A stretch of 64,000 nucleotides of DNA from contig JBLXEV010000003.1 in NCBI GenBank assembly GCA_048262715.1, positions 62,001 to 126,000 on the forward strand. Reading direction: 5' to 3'. This document shows positions 1 through 7,694 of this stretch, one piece after another (position 1 is the first letter of the stretch; every line of letters starts with the position of its first letter). This stretch comes from Albirhodobacter sp048262715. Its GTDB lineage: Bacteria > Pseudomonadota > Alphaproteobacteria > Rhodobacterales > Rhodobacteraceae. The translations under genes were made by a program, and so were the position numbers. Below the pieces are notes generated by a model. The model was not told the origin of the DNA. It was given only the letters and a program-made list of their open reading frames with translations, and did no database searches.

Positions 1-23
1 AAGGCGAGAGCCAAGGAGAGAGA

Positions 24-368
24 ATGCTGAAAGGTTTGGGCGGGCTTGGCGATATGGCCAAGATGATGAAAGCGGCCAAGGATATGCAGGGCCGGATGGC
101 GGAGCTGCAAGAGAGCCTCGAGACGATTATCGTTGAGGGCGAGGCGGGGGCTGGTTTGGTGAAGGCCAAAGCCAACGCGAAAGGCACGCTGACGGGGCTG
201 GAGATCGACCCCTCGATCCTCGTCGCCTCCGAGAAAGAAGTTGTCGAGGATCTGATCCTTGCCGCAATCAAAGAGGTGCAGGCCCGCGCCGCCGCGCGCG
301 GACAGGCAGAGATGCAAAAGCTGGCCTCCGAGATGGGCCTGCCTGCCGATATGAACCTGCCGTTCTGA
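24..368 (+). CDS. ybaB: YbaB/EbfC family nucleoid-associated protein
   Basis: Small DNA-binding protein of 114 residues, the usual family length. The N-terminus is rich in Met, Lys and Gly (LGGLGDMAKMMKAAKDMQ), followed by the amphipathic beta region with VEGEAGAGLVKAKANAKG and a C-terminal helix. Members form tweezer-like dimers that bind DNA. A GGAGAG ribosome site lies just before the ATG at 24. The stop overlaps the recR start by one base (TGATG), so the two genes are coupled. ybaB-recR, often behind dnaX, is a widespread order; dnaX would lie left of the window, which I cannot see. Family assignment is firm; the exact role in the cell is not. Confidence 0.95.
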   Translation: MLKGLGGLGDMAKMMKAAKDMQGRMAELQESLETIIVEGEAGAGLVKAKANAKGTLTGLEIDPSILVASEKEVVEDLILAAIKEVQARAAARGQAEMQKLASEMGLPADMNLPF

Positions 369-958
369 TGTCAGCGGGCGCGGAGATCGAGGCTCTGATC
401 GCGCTGATGGCGCGGTTGCCGGGGCTCGGGCCGCGCTCGGCACGGCGTGCGGCGCTGCATCTGATCCGCAAACGCACGCAGATCATGGCGCCGCTCGCGA
501 CGATCATGGAGCATCTGGCCGAAACCGTCCGCGATTGCGCGGATTGCGGCAATGTGGCGACGGGTGATCTGTGCGAGATCTGCGCCGATCCCAAGCGCAC
601 CACGGCAGAGATTTGCGTGGTTGAGGATGTCGCCGATCTCTGGGCGATGGAGCGCGGCGGTCATTTCAAGGGCCGTTACCATGTGCTCGGCGGGGTGCTG
701 TCCGCGCTGGATGCGGTGGGGCCTGAGGAGCTGGGGATCCCGAAACTCTTGGCCCGCGCCGCCGATGCGCGCGAGGTGATCCTGGCGCTCAACGCCACCG
801 TCGAGGGCCAAACCACCGCACATTATATTGCCGACGCTTTGGAGGGGATGGAGATTTCCGTGACCTCGCTGGCCCAAGGCGTGCCGATTGGCGGTGAGTT
901 GGATTACCTCGACGACGGCACGATCCAAGCCGCCTTGCGCGCGCGCAAGGCGTTCTGA
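368..958 (+). CDS. recR: Recombination mediator protein RecR
   Basis: RecR works with RecF and RecO to load RecA on gapped single-stranded DNA. At 196 residues it has full family length. In order: a helix-hairpin-helix segment around residues 15-33 (LPGLGPRSARRAALHLI), a four-cysteine zinc site at C57, C60, C69 and C72, and a TOPRIM domain starting at EICVVEDVADLW near residue 81. The ATG at 368 overlaps the ybaB stop, and the stop at 956-958 is followed one base later by the TfoX-like gene, so all three are probably one transcript. Intact, nothing odd. Confidence 0.97.
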   Translation: MSAGAEIEALIALMARLPGLGPRSARRAALHLIRKRTQIMAPLATIMEHLAETVRDCADCGNVATGDLCEICADPKRTTAEICVVEDVADLWAMERGGHFKGRYHVLGGVLSALDAVGPEELGIPKLLARAADAREVILALNATVEGQTTAHYIADALEGMEISVTSLAQGVPIGGELDYLDDGTIQAALRARKAF

Positions 959-959
959 A

Positions 960-1346
960 ATGGCGAGTTCGCAAGCCGTTGGTGATTACCTTCTGGAGCA
1001 AACCGGCGACGAGATCACCCTGCGCAAGATGTTCGGCGAATATGCGGTGAAAATCGGTGAGAAGACGGTCGGTCTGCTCTGCGACGATCAACTCTACCTG
1101 CGGATCTTGCCAGAGACGACAGCGCTTTTGGGCGCGGAGTTTGCCACGGGCCAGCCCTATCCCGGCGCGAAACCATGGTATCGGCTCGATCCCGATCTGT
1201 GGGAAGATCGCGATCTTCTGCGGCAGCTTCTGCACAGCGTTGAGGCCGCCCTGCCCGCCCCGAAACCCAAAAAACCGAAGGCCACTAAGAAGGCCGCGCC
1301 CCCGCGCAAAGGCCTGCCGCCCGATATGCCACCCGAGCTAATGTAG
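960..1346 (+). CDS. TfoX N-terminal domain protein
   Basis: 128 residues beginning at ATG 960, one base after the recR stop. I prefer this to the upstream in-frame start at 888, which lies inside recR. Residues about 8-100 match the N-terminal domain of TfoX (Sxy): LRKMFGEYAVKIGEKTVGLLCDDQLYLRIL. This domain occurs alone in many proteobacteria. The C-terminal 30 residues are a Lys/Pro/Ala tail (PAPKPKKPKATKKAAPP) suggesting contact with nucleic acid or disorder. The competence role of TfoX in gamma-proteobacteria should not be assumed here. Third gene of the ybaB-recR transcript. Confidence 0.85.
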   Translation: MASSQAVGDYLLEQTGDEITLRKMFGEYAVKIGEKTVGLLCDDQLYLRILPETTALLGAEFATGQPYPGAKPWYRLDPDLWEDRDLLRQLLHSVEAALPAPKPKKPKATKKAAPPRKGLPPDMPPELM

Positions 1347-1369
1347 ACATCAGATGATGGACGCAAAAA

Positions 1370-1389
1370 GGGCGCGGATCCCCGCGCCC
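1370..1389 (-). terminator. Intrinsic terminator of hsp20
   Basis: Eight-base-pair GC stem (1370-1377 with 1382-1389, loop ATCC). Read on the minus strand it is followed by TTTTT (1365-1369), directly downstream of the hsp20 stop. Without a T run on the plus side it would stop the ybaB-recR transcript only weakly. Confidence 0.8.
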
Positions 1390-1410
1390 CTTCTCAGTAT
1401 CAAAGCTTGA

Positions 1411-1893
1411 TCAAACCTCGGTCACATCCTGCGTCAACGTCTTGGCCTCAACGACCTTGCCATCAGGCTGCGTGGAAGTGATCTCGATCCGGCGCGGTTT
1501 AAGGGCCTCGGGCACTTCACGCACCAGATCAATATGCAGCATCCCATCGGCCGTAGCGGCGCCCGTGACCTTCACATGATCGGCCAGCGCGAAGCGGCGC
1601 TCGAACGCGCGGGTCGCAATGCCGCGATGCAGATAGCTGCGCTCCACCCCGTCATCGGCCTTTTTGGCGGCGACAATGAGCTGGCCTTCGCGCAGCTCAA
1701 CCGAGAGGTCATCGGCAGAGAAGCCCGCCACGGCGATCGAAATCCGGTAGGCATTATCGCCAAGTTTCTCGATATTATAGGGCGGGTAAGAGGGTTGGAC
1801 GGTTTCCGCAGCAAGCGCGCGGTCCATCAGATCGGCCATCCGGTCAAAGCCGACCGTGGCGCGGTAAAGCGGGGAAAAATCAAAATTACGCAT
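1411..1893 (-). CDS. Small heat shock protein, Hsp20/IbpA type
   Basis: ATP-independent holdase chaperone of 160 residues. The N-terminus (MRNFDFSPLYRATVGFDRM) is typical of class A bacterial small heat shock proteins. The alpha-crystallin domain runs from about 36 to 140, including YPPYNIEKLGDNAYRISIAVAGF and the conserved AxxxGxLxI-like stretch ATADGMLHIDL. An I-x-I type motif (RIEI) follows, then a short acidic tail. A GAGGA ribosome site precedes the ATG at 1893. Monocistronic with its own terminator. A heat-shock-sigma-like promoter lies at 1914-1939. The short leader that promoter implies leaves no room for a ROSE-type RNA thermometer. Confidence 0.95.
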   Translation of the reverse strand: MRNFDFSPLYRATVGFDRMADLMDRALAAETVQPSYPPYNIEKLGDNAYRISIAVAGFSADDLSVELREGQLIVAAKKADDGVERSYLHRGIATRAFERRFALADHVKVTGAATADGMLHIDLVREVPEALKPRRIEITSTQPDGKVVEAKTLTQDVTEV

Positions 1894-1913
1894 AGCACAT
1901 CCTCAGTTGAGCG

Positions 1914-1939
1914 ATATGGGTTTGCCCGCCCCGTTCAGG
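1914..1939 (-). promoter_or_regulatory. Candidate RpoH-type promoter of hsp20
   Basis: On the minus strand CCTGAAC (1933-1939) is followed after 12 bases by CCCATAT (1914-1920). This resembles the heat shock sigma pattern CTTGAA - about 13 - CCCCATnT. Transcription would start about 10-15 bases before the ATG at 1893. Called by eye. Confidence 0.5.
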
Positions 1940-2049
1940 GGCCGGACGGTTCAGCAAGGCCCCGTCATGGCACCCCTACCCGCATAATCTGGGATGCGGA
2001 AATCTCGGTTTCAAGACCCTGCCCTTTGCGTTTTTCGCGCCCCTTGCGT

Positions 2050-2081
2050 TTCCACAGAGCAGAAATATCCCCGCCGGAGGC
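2050..2081 (-). repeat. 3'-end repeat unit, single copy
   Basis: One 32-nt unit, reading on the minus strand GCCTCCGGCGGGGATATTT then CTGCTCTGTGGAA. It starts 26 nt downstream of the stop of the trypsin-like gene and in the same orientation. Related units lie at 7591-7657, 15203-15269, 19532-19563 and 19702-19733. CCTC/GGGG can form a short hairpin followed by AU-rich RNA, as in a terminator. Confidence 0.75.
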
Positions 2082-2107
2082 CCCGATCTGCCGCCCCTCG
2101 CCGTGGC

Positions 2108-2881
2108 CTATTCAGGTCGCAGGAATTTCGCGCCGGTCCGCTTTGTCACCGTCGCGTCACGGCGGTCGGGCCCGTCGAGCACCGCGCGCACCTCGTCCAC
2201 CGCATCGACAGAGGTGCCCAGCGAGACATTCGCCCCGTCCATCTCCGCTTTCGCAGAAATCACCGAGACGATCTGCGGCAAAGCGCCCTGCATCGAGAAG
2301 ACAGGCGCGCCCGAGGCCCCGAACTCCGCCGCGCAGGACATCAAAAGCACCCCGCCATCGCGTTTGAGCACCTCGCAGACCTGCTGCAAGGAGGGCGCTT
2401 CCGAGCGGTCGCGGGCGTAGGACACCACCCCGACCTCTTCCCCCGCGCGCGGGGTGGCATGCAGCACGAAGGGTTGAATTGAGGGCAAACGGATCGGCTG
2501 ATCGAGACGGATCAGCCCAAGATCGGCGGCCACCCGCGCGATTTTATTGTTATCGGCATAGTCATAATCGGGATGGACTGCCGCGCGCCGCGCGCCGCGA
2601 TAGGCCTCCGCGCGCCCGTTGCGCCAGCCTGCCAGAAACCGGATATCCGCCGCCGCGACCAGCTTTCCGGTCTCCTTAGAGAACAGGCAATGCGCTGCCG
2701 TCAGCACCAGATCCGGCGCGATCAAAGCGCCTGTGCAAAACGAATGCGCCCCGATCTCCAGCCGCCCGACCCCTTGCCAGCCGCGCGTATCGTCGCCCGT
2801 CGCCAGCGTTTTAAGGCGCGATGTCTCGGCGCTGGCAGGCAGCGCCAGACAGGCGAGCGCAAGGGCGAGGATGAAGCGCAT
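2108..2881 (-). CDS. Secreted trypsin-like serine protease
   Basis: 257 residues from ATG 2881, chosen because it places a clean signal peptide first (MRFILALALACLALPASA, cleavage expected after ASA). The mature part is a chymotrypsin-fold (S1) domain. His64 lies in TAAHC, Asp120 in ADLGLIRL and Ser190 in GASGAP, so the catalytic triad is complete. The last motif deviates slightly from the usual GDSGGP. Cys pairs (C49/C65 and C170/C183) could form disulfides, as expected in the periplasm or outside. Probably monocistronic, ending in the repeat unit at 2050-2081. Substrate unknown. It lacks the PDZ domain of DegP, so it is not that housekeeping protease. Confidence 0.88.
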   Translation of the reverse strand: MRFILALALACLALPASAETSRLKTLATGDDTRGWQGVGRLEIGAHSFCTGALIAPDLVLTAAHCLFSKETGKLVAAADIRFLAGWRNGRAEAYRGARRAAVHPDYDYADNNKIARVAADLGLIRLDQPIRLPSIQPFVLHATPRAGEEVGVVSYARDRSEAPSLQQVCEVLKRDGGVLLMSCAAEFGASGAPVFSMQGALPQIVSVISAKAEMDGANVSLGTSVDAVDEVRAVLDGPDRRDATVTKRTGAKFLRPE

Positions 2882-2977
2882 GGAATCTCCAGTCCGAAGG
2901 GGAAACTTAGGGCGTTCTAGGGGCGCATTGATCCGCCCGCAACTCACCCCAAGCTCTACCCTGATGCTGCGGCGAGA

Positions 2978-4252
2978 TTAAGGCAAGCTGCGCGGCTTCG
3001 GCCCGCCCAGTGCCCAATCCAGAAGCTCAACCGTATGCACAATCGGGATTCCCGTCCCCGATCCGATCTGCATCATGCAGCCGATATTGCCCGCCGAGAT
3101 CACATCGGGCTTTTTCGCCTCCAGCGTCGCGACTTTGCGCGCCTTCAGCTCGCCGGAAATCTCCGGCTGCAGCAGGTTATACGTGCCTGCCGAACCACAG
3201 CACAGATGCGGATCGGCAGGTTCCACCACCTCGAACCCGACCTGTTTTAGCAGATCCTTCGGCGCGGTTTTGATCTGTTGGCCGTGCTGCAACGAGCAGG
3301 CAGAATGATAGGCTACGCGCAGGCCCTTGGGCGCGCCCGCAGGCAAGCCGATCTGCGCCACGAACTCCGACACATCCTTGGCCAGCGCGGAGATTTTCGC
3401 CGCCCCCGACGCGAGATCGTCGTTGCGGAACATATGGCCGTAATCCTTGACCGTGGTGCCGCAGCCAGAGGTGTTGATGATCACCGCATCCAGATCGCCA
3501 GCATCCAGATAGGCGTGGATATTATGGGCGGCCTGCGCATGGGCCTCATTCGTGCGGCCCATGTGATGGGTGAGCGCACCACAGCAGCCCAGATTTTTCG
3601 GGATCACCACCTCGCAGCCCAGCCGTTGCAGCAGCCGAATGGTGGCATCGTTGATATCAGTGTTGAGCGCGCGCTGCGCACAGCCGATCTGCAACGCGAC
3701 CCGGAACCGCCGCGCGCCATTCGCGGGGAAGACCTGCGCCAGATCATTTTTTGAGGGTTTGGGCAGGCGCGGCGGGGCCATGCCCACCATCGCGCGCAGC
3801 CGCGCATCGGGCAGGAACTTTGCGAACGGGCGGGCCAGTTGCGCGCCGCGCATCGCCAGCCGGAACCGCCCCGGATAGGGCACGATCTTCGCCAGCAAGA
3901 ACCGCAGCGCACGGTCATGCCACGGGCGGGTATAGGTGCGCTCAATATAGGCGCGGGCCTCGTCGATCAGATGCATGTAATGCACGCCCGAGGGGCAGGT
4001 GGTCATGCAGGCGAGGCAAGACAGGCAGCGATCAATATGTTTGACGGTTTTCGCATCCGCAGGCCGCCCGCTCTCCAGCATATCCTTGATCAGATAGATC
4101 CGCCCGCGCGGGCTGTCCAGCTCGTCGCCCAGCACTTGATAGGTCGGGCAGGTGGCGGTGCAAAACCCGCAATGCACGCAGGCGCGCAGGATTTCATTGG
4201 ACCGCGCAATCGCGGGATCGGTCAATTGTTCGGGGGTGAAATTGGTCTGCAT
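2978..4252 (-). CDS. glcF: Glycolate oxidase iron-sulfur subunit GlcF
   Basis: 424 residues. Two 4Fe-4S binding sets lie near the N-terminus: C25, C28, C31, C35 (CVHCGFCTATC) and C76, C79, C82, C86 (CLSCLACMTTC). Two CCG domains follow, with LGCCGALTHH and LCCGSAGTYNLLQPE, as in heterodisulfide-reductase-like electron carriers. It passes electrons from the flavin subunits GlcD and GlcE to the membrane quinone pool during oxidation of glycolate to glyoxylate. It is the last gene of glcDEF; its ATG overlaps the glcE stop by one base. All cluster ligands are present. Confidence 0.96.
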   Translation of the reverse strand: MQTNFTPEQLTDPAIARSNEILRACVHCGFCTATCPTYQVLGDELDSPRGRIYLIKDMLESGRPADAKTVKHIDRCLSCLACMTTCPSGVHYMHLIDEARAYIERTYTRPWHDRALRFLLAKIVPYPGRFRLAMRGAQLARPFAKFLPDARLRAMVGMAPPRLPKPSKNDLAQVFPANGARRFRVALQIGCAQRALNTDINDATIRLLQRLGCEVVIPKNLGCCGALTHHMGRTNEAHAQAAHNIHAYLDAGDLDAVIINTSGCGTTVKDYGHMFRNDDLASGAAKISALAKDVSEFVAQIGLPAGAPKGLRVAYHSACSLQHGQQIKTAPKDLLKQVGFEVVEPADPHLCCGSAGTYNLLQPEISGELKARKVATLEAKKPDVISAGNIGCMMQIGSGTGIPIVHTVELLDWALGGPKPRSLP

Positions 4253-5289
4253 CAGGCGAGCCTTCCGGCGTTGAGAATGCCGCGCGGATCGAAACGGGCG
4301 CGCAGGGAGGAGGTCAGGGCGTGGACGGCGGCGGGTTCGGGGTCAAACGCCCCTGCGCCGGCTGAGAGCCGCGTCGCGTGGCCCGTGTAGGGCGCGATCT
4401 GGGCGCGTGCATCCGTGCCCTGCGGCAGGCGCGCGGTGATCCGGCCACCGCCCCAATCCATCATCATGGGAGCGTCCAGCCGTGCGGCCACATCCGCCGC
4501 TTGCGATGGGCGCAGCGCGATCTGCCAGAGGTCGCCCTCATGCGAGGCCAGAGGCGTGAGATCGCGGATCGTTGCCCAATCCACCTGCGCCACCTCCCCG
4601 CCCAACAAGGCACACAGGCTTTGCGCACGGTAAGCCACCGAGGCGCTCAGCCCCTCGACCCGCACCAGCGCGCGGCCCTCGGCCCAAGCCGCGCCGGAGA
4701 CATCATAGGGTGAGCCGAGCGCCTTGCTCAGGATCCCAGGCGCCTCGCGCGCGGCACAGTCCACCGCCACCGTCGCCACCGCCTGCGGGATCGCCAGAAC
4801 GCGGAAGGAGAGCTCCGTCAGCACCCCCAGCGTGCCCCAAGACCCCGCCATCAGCTTCACCAGATCATAGCCGGTGACATTCTTCATCACGCGGCCACCG
4901 TTCTTGATGATCGCGCCCGTGCCATCCACAAACCGCACGCCGATCAGGCTGTCGCGGCACGCCCCCGCCTGCACGCGGCGCGGGCCCGAGGCATTGCTGG
5001 CGACCACCCCGCCAATGGTGGAGCCCGCCGCACCAGACGGCTCGAACGGCAGGCGCTGCCCCTCGGCGGCCAGCAAAGCCTCGACCTCCGCCAAAGGCGT
5101 GCCAGCGCCCACCACCAGCGTCATCGCGGCGGGCTCGTAAAGCCGCACGCCGCAAAGCGCGCCCGTCTCCAACACATCGCCACGGATCACGCCGACGGCG
5201 CGCGTGCCGCCGCCACGGATCTCCAGCGGGCCTTCGGTGGCGCGGATCACATCGGCCAGTTCGGCCTCGGTTTGCGGTCTAAAGGTCAT
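4252..5289 (-). CDS. glcE: Glycolate oxidase FAD-binding subunit GlcE
   Basis: 345 residues, a PCMH/VAO-type FAD-binding protein. The N-terminal region has LEIRGGGTRAVG, and the flavin site is GAAGSTIGGVVASNASGP near residues 86-103. It is shorter than GlcD and lacks the full C-terminal oxidase domain, which is typical of GlcE. Start and stop overlap the flanking genes (ATGA with glcD, TGATG with glcF), which ensures coupled translation. In E. coli all three subunits are needed for activity. Not a truncated GlcD: sequence and length match the normal GlcE form. Confidence 0.95.
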   Translation of the reverse strand: MTFRPQTEAELADVIRATEGPLEIRGGGTRAVGVIRGDVLETGALCGVRLYEPAAMTLVVGAGTPLAEVEALLAAEGQRLPFEPSGAAGSTIGGVVASNASGPRRVQAGACRDSLIGVRFVDGTGAIIKNGGRVMKNVTGYDLVKLMAGSWGTLGVLTELSFRVLAIPQAVATVAVDCAAREAPGILSKALGSPYDVSGAAWAEGRALVRVEGLSASVAYRAQSLCALLGGEVAQVDWATIRDLTPLASHEGDLWQIALRPSQAADVAARLDAPMMMDWGGGRITARLPQGTDARAQIAPYTGHATRLSAGAGAFDPEPAAVHALTSSLRARFDPRGILNAGRLA

Positions 5290-6737
5290 TGAATATCTCG
5301 GATCGTGGCCTCACGACGAGGCGCGCTAACATGCAGCGGGAAAACCTTAGCGGCATTCAAAAGCCATTTCGGATCAAATACATCCTTGATCCGCATCTGC
5401 GCCTCCAGATCAACGGCATCGAACTGCACCTCCATCAGATCGCGCTTCTCGATGCCCACCCCGTGCTCGCCCGTGAGGCATCCGCCGACCTCGACGCAGA
5501 GCTTGAGGATCTCCGCGCCAAGCTGCTCGCACAGCTCCTGATCGCCCGGTTTATTGGCGTTATAGATGATAAGCGGGTGCATATTGCCATCACCTGCGTG
5601 GAACACATTGCCGACCTCGAGCCCGTATTGCGCCGAGAGCTCCCCGATCCGCGCCAACACGCGCGGCAGCTCGGAGACAGGGATCGTGCCATCGAGACAC
5701 ATGTAATCGCCGCGCTGGCCCATCGCGCCGAAAGCCGATTTCCGGCCCAGCCAGATCCGCTTGGCCTCATCCTCGGTCTGCGCTTCGCGGAATTCAATCG
5801 GGTCGTGCCGCGCCGCAATCTCGCGGATCAGACGCAGCTGCTCGGTGATCTCATCGCCGGAGCCCTCGACCTCGATGATCAGCAAAGCCTCGCAATCGGG
5901 GTAGCCCGCATGACAAAACGCCTCCGTCGCCTCGATGCAGGGCCGATCCATGAATTCAATCGCCACCGGCAAGACCCCCGCGCGGATGATATCGGCGACG
6001 CAGGCCCCCGCGACCTCATTGGAGGCAAATGCCACCAGCACGGGCCGCGCGCCTTCGGGTTTCGGTAGGATCTTGAGCCACGCCTCGGTGACAACCCCGA
6101 GCTGGCCCTCCGATCCGCAGATCACCCCGAGCAGATCAAGCCCGCCCGCATCCAGATAGGGGCCGCCAATCTCCACCACATCGCCCGCCATCGTCACCAG
6201 CGTCACGCCAAGCAGATTGTTCGTCGTCACCCCGTATTTCAGGCAATGCGCGCCGCCGGAATTCATCGCGATATTGCCGGAAATCGCACAGGCGAGTTGG
6301 CTGGAGGGATCGGGCGCGTAGAACCATCCATCGCCCTCAATCGCGCCGGTGACGGAGAGGTTGGTCCTCCCCGCCTCGACCTTGATCACACGGTCGGTGT
6401 AATCGACCTCCAGCACCGCGTTCATCCGTGCGAGGCCCAGAACCACCGCATCCTCCGAGGGCATCGAGCCGCCCGCCAGAGAGGTGCCCGCGCCGCGCGG
6501 CACCACGGGCACGCCCATCTGCGCGCAGGCTTTCAGCGCGGCGGCGACCTCCTGCGTATTGCGCGGCAGCACCACCGCCAGCGGCATACAGCGATAGGCG
6601 GCCAGCGCATCGCATTCATAGGCCTTGGTTTCGCGCGGATCGTCTATAACGGCATCGTGCGGCAGGAGCGCCCGAAGCGCTGCCACAATCTGCGGCTTGC
6701 GGGCCAAAATCCCCGCATTGGGCTGTGGCATCTGCAT
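5286..6737 (-). CDS. glcD: Glycolate oxidase catalytic subunit GlcD
   Basis: FAD-linked oxidase of 483 residues that converts glycolate to glyoxylate, which here can feed malyl-CoA chemistry. FAD-binding motifs: VPRGAGTSLAGGSMPSEDAV and AISGNIAMNSGGAHCLKYG. The C-terminal FAD-oxidase domain ends with TGEHGVGIEKRDLM. I place the start at ATG 6737, which has GGAG eight bases upstream; an in-frame GTG at 6743 is too close to that site. First gene of glcDEF. No glcC regulator gene is adjacent, but a palindrome-like site lies upstream at 6752-6772. D-lactate dehydrogenases are similar; the glcEF partners decide the call. Confidence 0.96.
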   Translation of the reverse strand: MQMPQPNAGILARKPQIVAALRALLPHDAVIDDPRETKAYECDALAAYRCMPLAVVLPRNTQEVAAALKACAQMGVPVVPRGAGTSLAGGSMPSEDAVVLGLARMNAVLEVDYTDRVIKVEAGRTNLSVTGAIEGDGWFYAPDPSSQLACAISGNIAMNSGGAHCLKYGVTTNNLLGVTLVTMAGDVVEIGGPYLDAGGLDLLGVICGSEGQLGVVTEAWLKILPKPEGARPVLVAFASNEVAGACVADIIRAGVLPVAIEFMDRPCIEATEAFCHAGYPDCEALLIIEVEGSGDEITEQLRLIREIAARHDPIEFREAQTEDEAKRIWLGRKSAFGAMGQRGDYMCLDGTIPVSELPRVLARIGELSAQYGLEVGNVFHAGDGNMHPLIIYNANKPGDQELCEQLGAEILKLCVEVGGCLTGEHGVGIEKRDLMEVQFDAVDLEAQMRIKDVFDPKWLLNAAKVFPLHVSAPRREATIRDIQ

Positions 6738-6751
6738 AGTCACCCCTCCAT

Positions 6752-6772
6752 TTGGTAAAAATTTATAACCAA
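6752..6772 (-). promoter_or_regulatory. Candidate operator upstream of glcDEF
   Basis: TTGGT (6752-6756) and ACCAA (6768-6772) form an inverted repeat around an A/T-rich centre, 15 bases before the glcD ATG. FadR-subfamily GntR regulators of glycolate and lactate genes (GlcC, LldR) recognise TTGGT/ACCAA half-sites, but normally with closer spacing. Its position would suit repression. Confidence 0.35.
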
Positions 6773-6840
6773 TACTGGCGTGAGGGCAAGCCTTGATTTG
6801 CCGCCTAGCCCGCGAAGGGCCATCGCGCTATGAAAGACGG

Positions 6841-7542
6841 ATGACCACACACACCCTCCTCCTCGGCCCCCTCGCCGCCGCAGATCTCGTCGCGCTTACC
6901 ATCCTCATTGTGGCGTGGTGGGTGATCGGCTGGCTCTCCGAGCACCCGCCCGCAAACCGCCCCTCGGTGGGTGTGCTGATGGAGGGCTACCGCCGCGAAT
7001 GGATGCGCCAATTCGTGACCCGCCAGCCTCGGATTTTCGACGCGGGGATGATGGACAGCCTGCGGCAGGCGACGACATTCTTCGCCTCGACCGCCCTGAT
7101 CGCCATCGGCGGCGGGCTGGCATTGATCGGGAACCCCGACCGCCTCACCTCGCTCGCCTCGGATCTGGCGCTCGACGACGGGCCTGCCCTGCTGTGGGAG
7201 GCGAAAATCCTGACAGCGGTTCTGTTTGGCTCCAACGCCTTCCTGAAATTCGTCTGGTCCCATCGTCTGTTCAACTATTGCGCGATTGCGATGGCGGCGG
7301 TGCCCAACGAGATCGGGGATTTGGCCTATGCGAGGGCCGCGCAGGCAGCCGAGGTCAATATCACCGCCGCGCGGGCGTTCAATCGCGGGCTAAGGTCGGT
7401 CTATTTCGCTCTCGCCTCGCTCGCATGGCTCTTGGGGCCGCTCGCCTTGATCGCGGTGAGCCTGTTCACCTTTGCAATGCTCTGGCGGCGGGAGTTTGCC
7501 TCTGTCTCGAGGCGCGCTTTGATGGAAAACCCTCCCGTTTAA
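6841..7542 (+). CDS. DUF599 family membrane protein
   Basis: 233 residues from ATG 6841, preferred over an upstream in-frame start at 6793 because it begins just before the first membrane span. Roughly four hydrophobic segments: residues 10-32 (LVALTILIVAWWVIGW), 80-100 (FFASTALIAIGGGLALIG), about 140-160, and 195-220 (LASLAWLLGPLALIAVSLF). This matches DUF599, a family of unknown function found in plants and proteobacteria. The segment GVLMEGYRREWMRQFVTRQPRIFDAGMMDSL is typical of it. Single-gene unit, convergent with the operon to its right. No catalytic motif visible. Confidence 0.85.
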   Translation: MTTHTLLLGPLAAADLVALTILIVAWWVIGWLSEHPPANRPSVGVLMEGYRREWMRQFVTRQPRIFDAGMMDSLRQATTFFASTALIAIGGGLALIGNPDRLTSLASDLALDDGPALLWEAKILTAVLFGSNAFLKFVWSHRLFNYCAIAMAAVPNEIGDLAYARAAQAAEVNITAARAFNRGLRSVYFALASLAWLLGPLALIAVSLFTFAMLWRREFASVSRRALMENPPV

Positions 7543-7590
7543 ACCATTGAGTTCAAGGCAAAGGCATCGCCTGTGGAGCAGTCAGAACGC

Positions 7591-7657
7591 TCCGCGGGGG
7601 ATATTTAGGCTCTCTGGAAGTTGATTTCCACTGAGCAAAAATATCCCCGCCGGAGGC
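7591..7657. repeat. 3'-end repeat, inverted pair at convergent gene ends
   Basis: A 67-bp inverted pair: a variant left unit (7591-7619) and a full right unit on the minus strand (7626-7657) separated by six bases. It sits between the stop of the DUF599 gene (48 nt away) and the stop of the membrane-protein gene on the other strand (37 nt away). It can fold into one long hairpin and probably terminates both transcripts. Confidence 0.8.
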
Positions 7658-7694
7658 GCAGGCCAGCCACAGCGTCCGCCCTCAGCCTGTTGCG

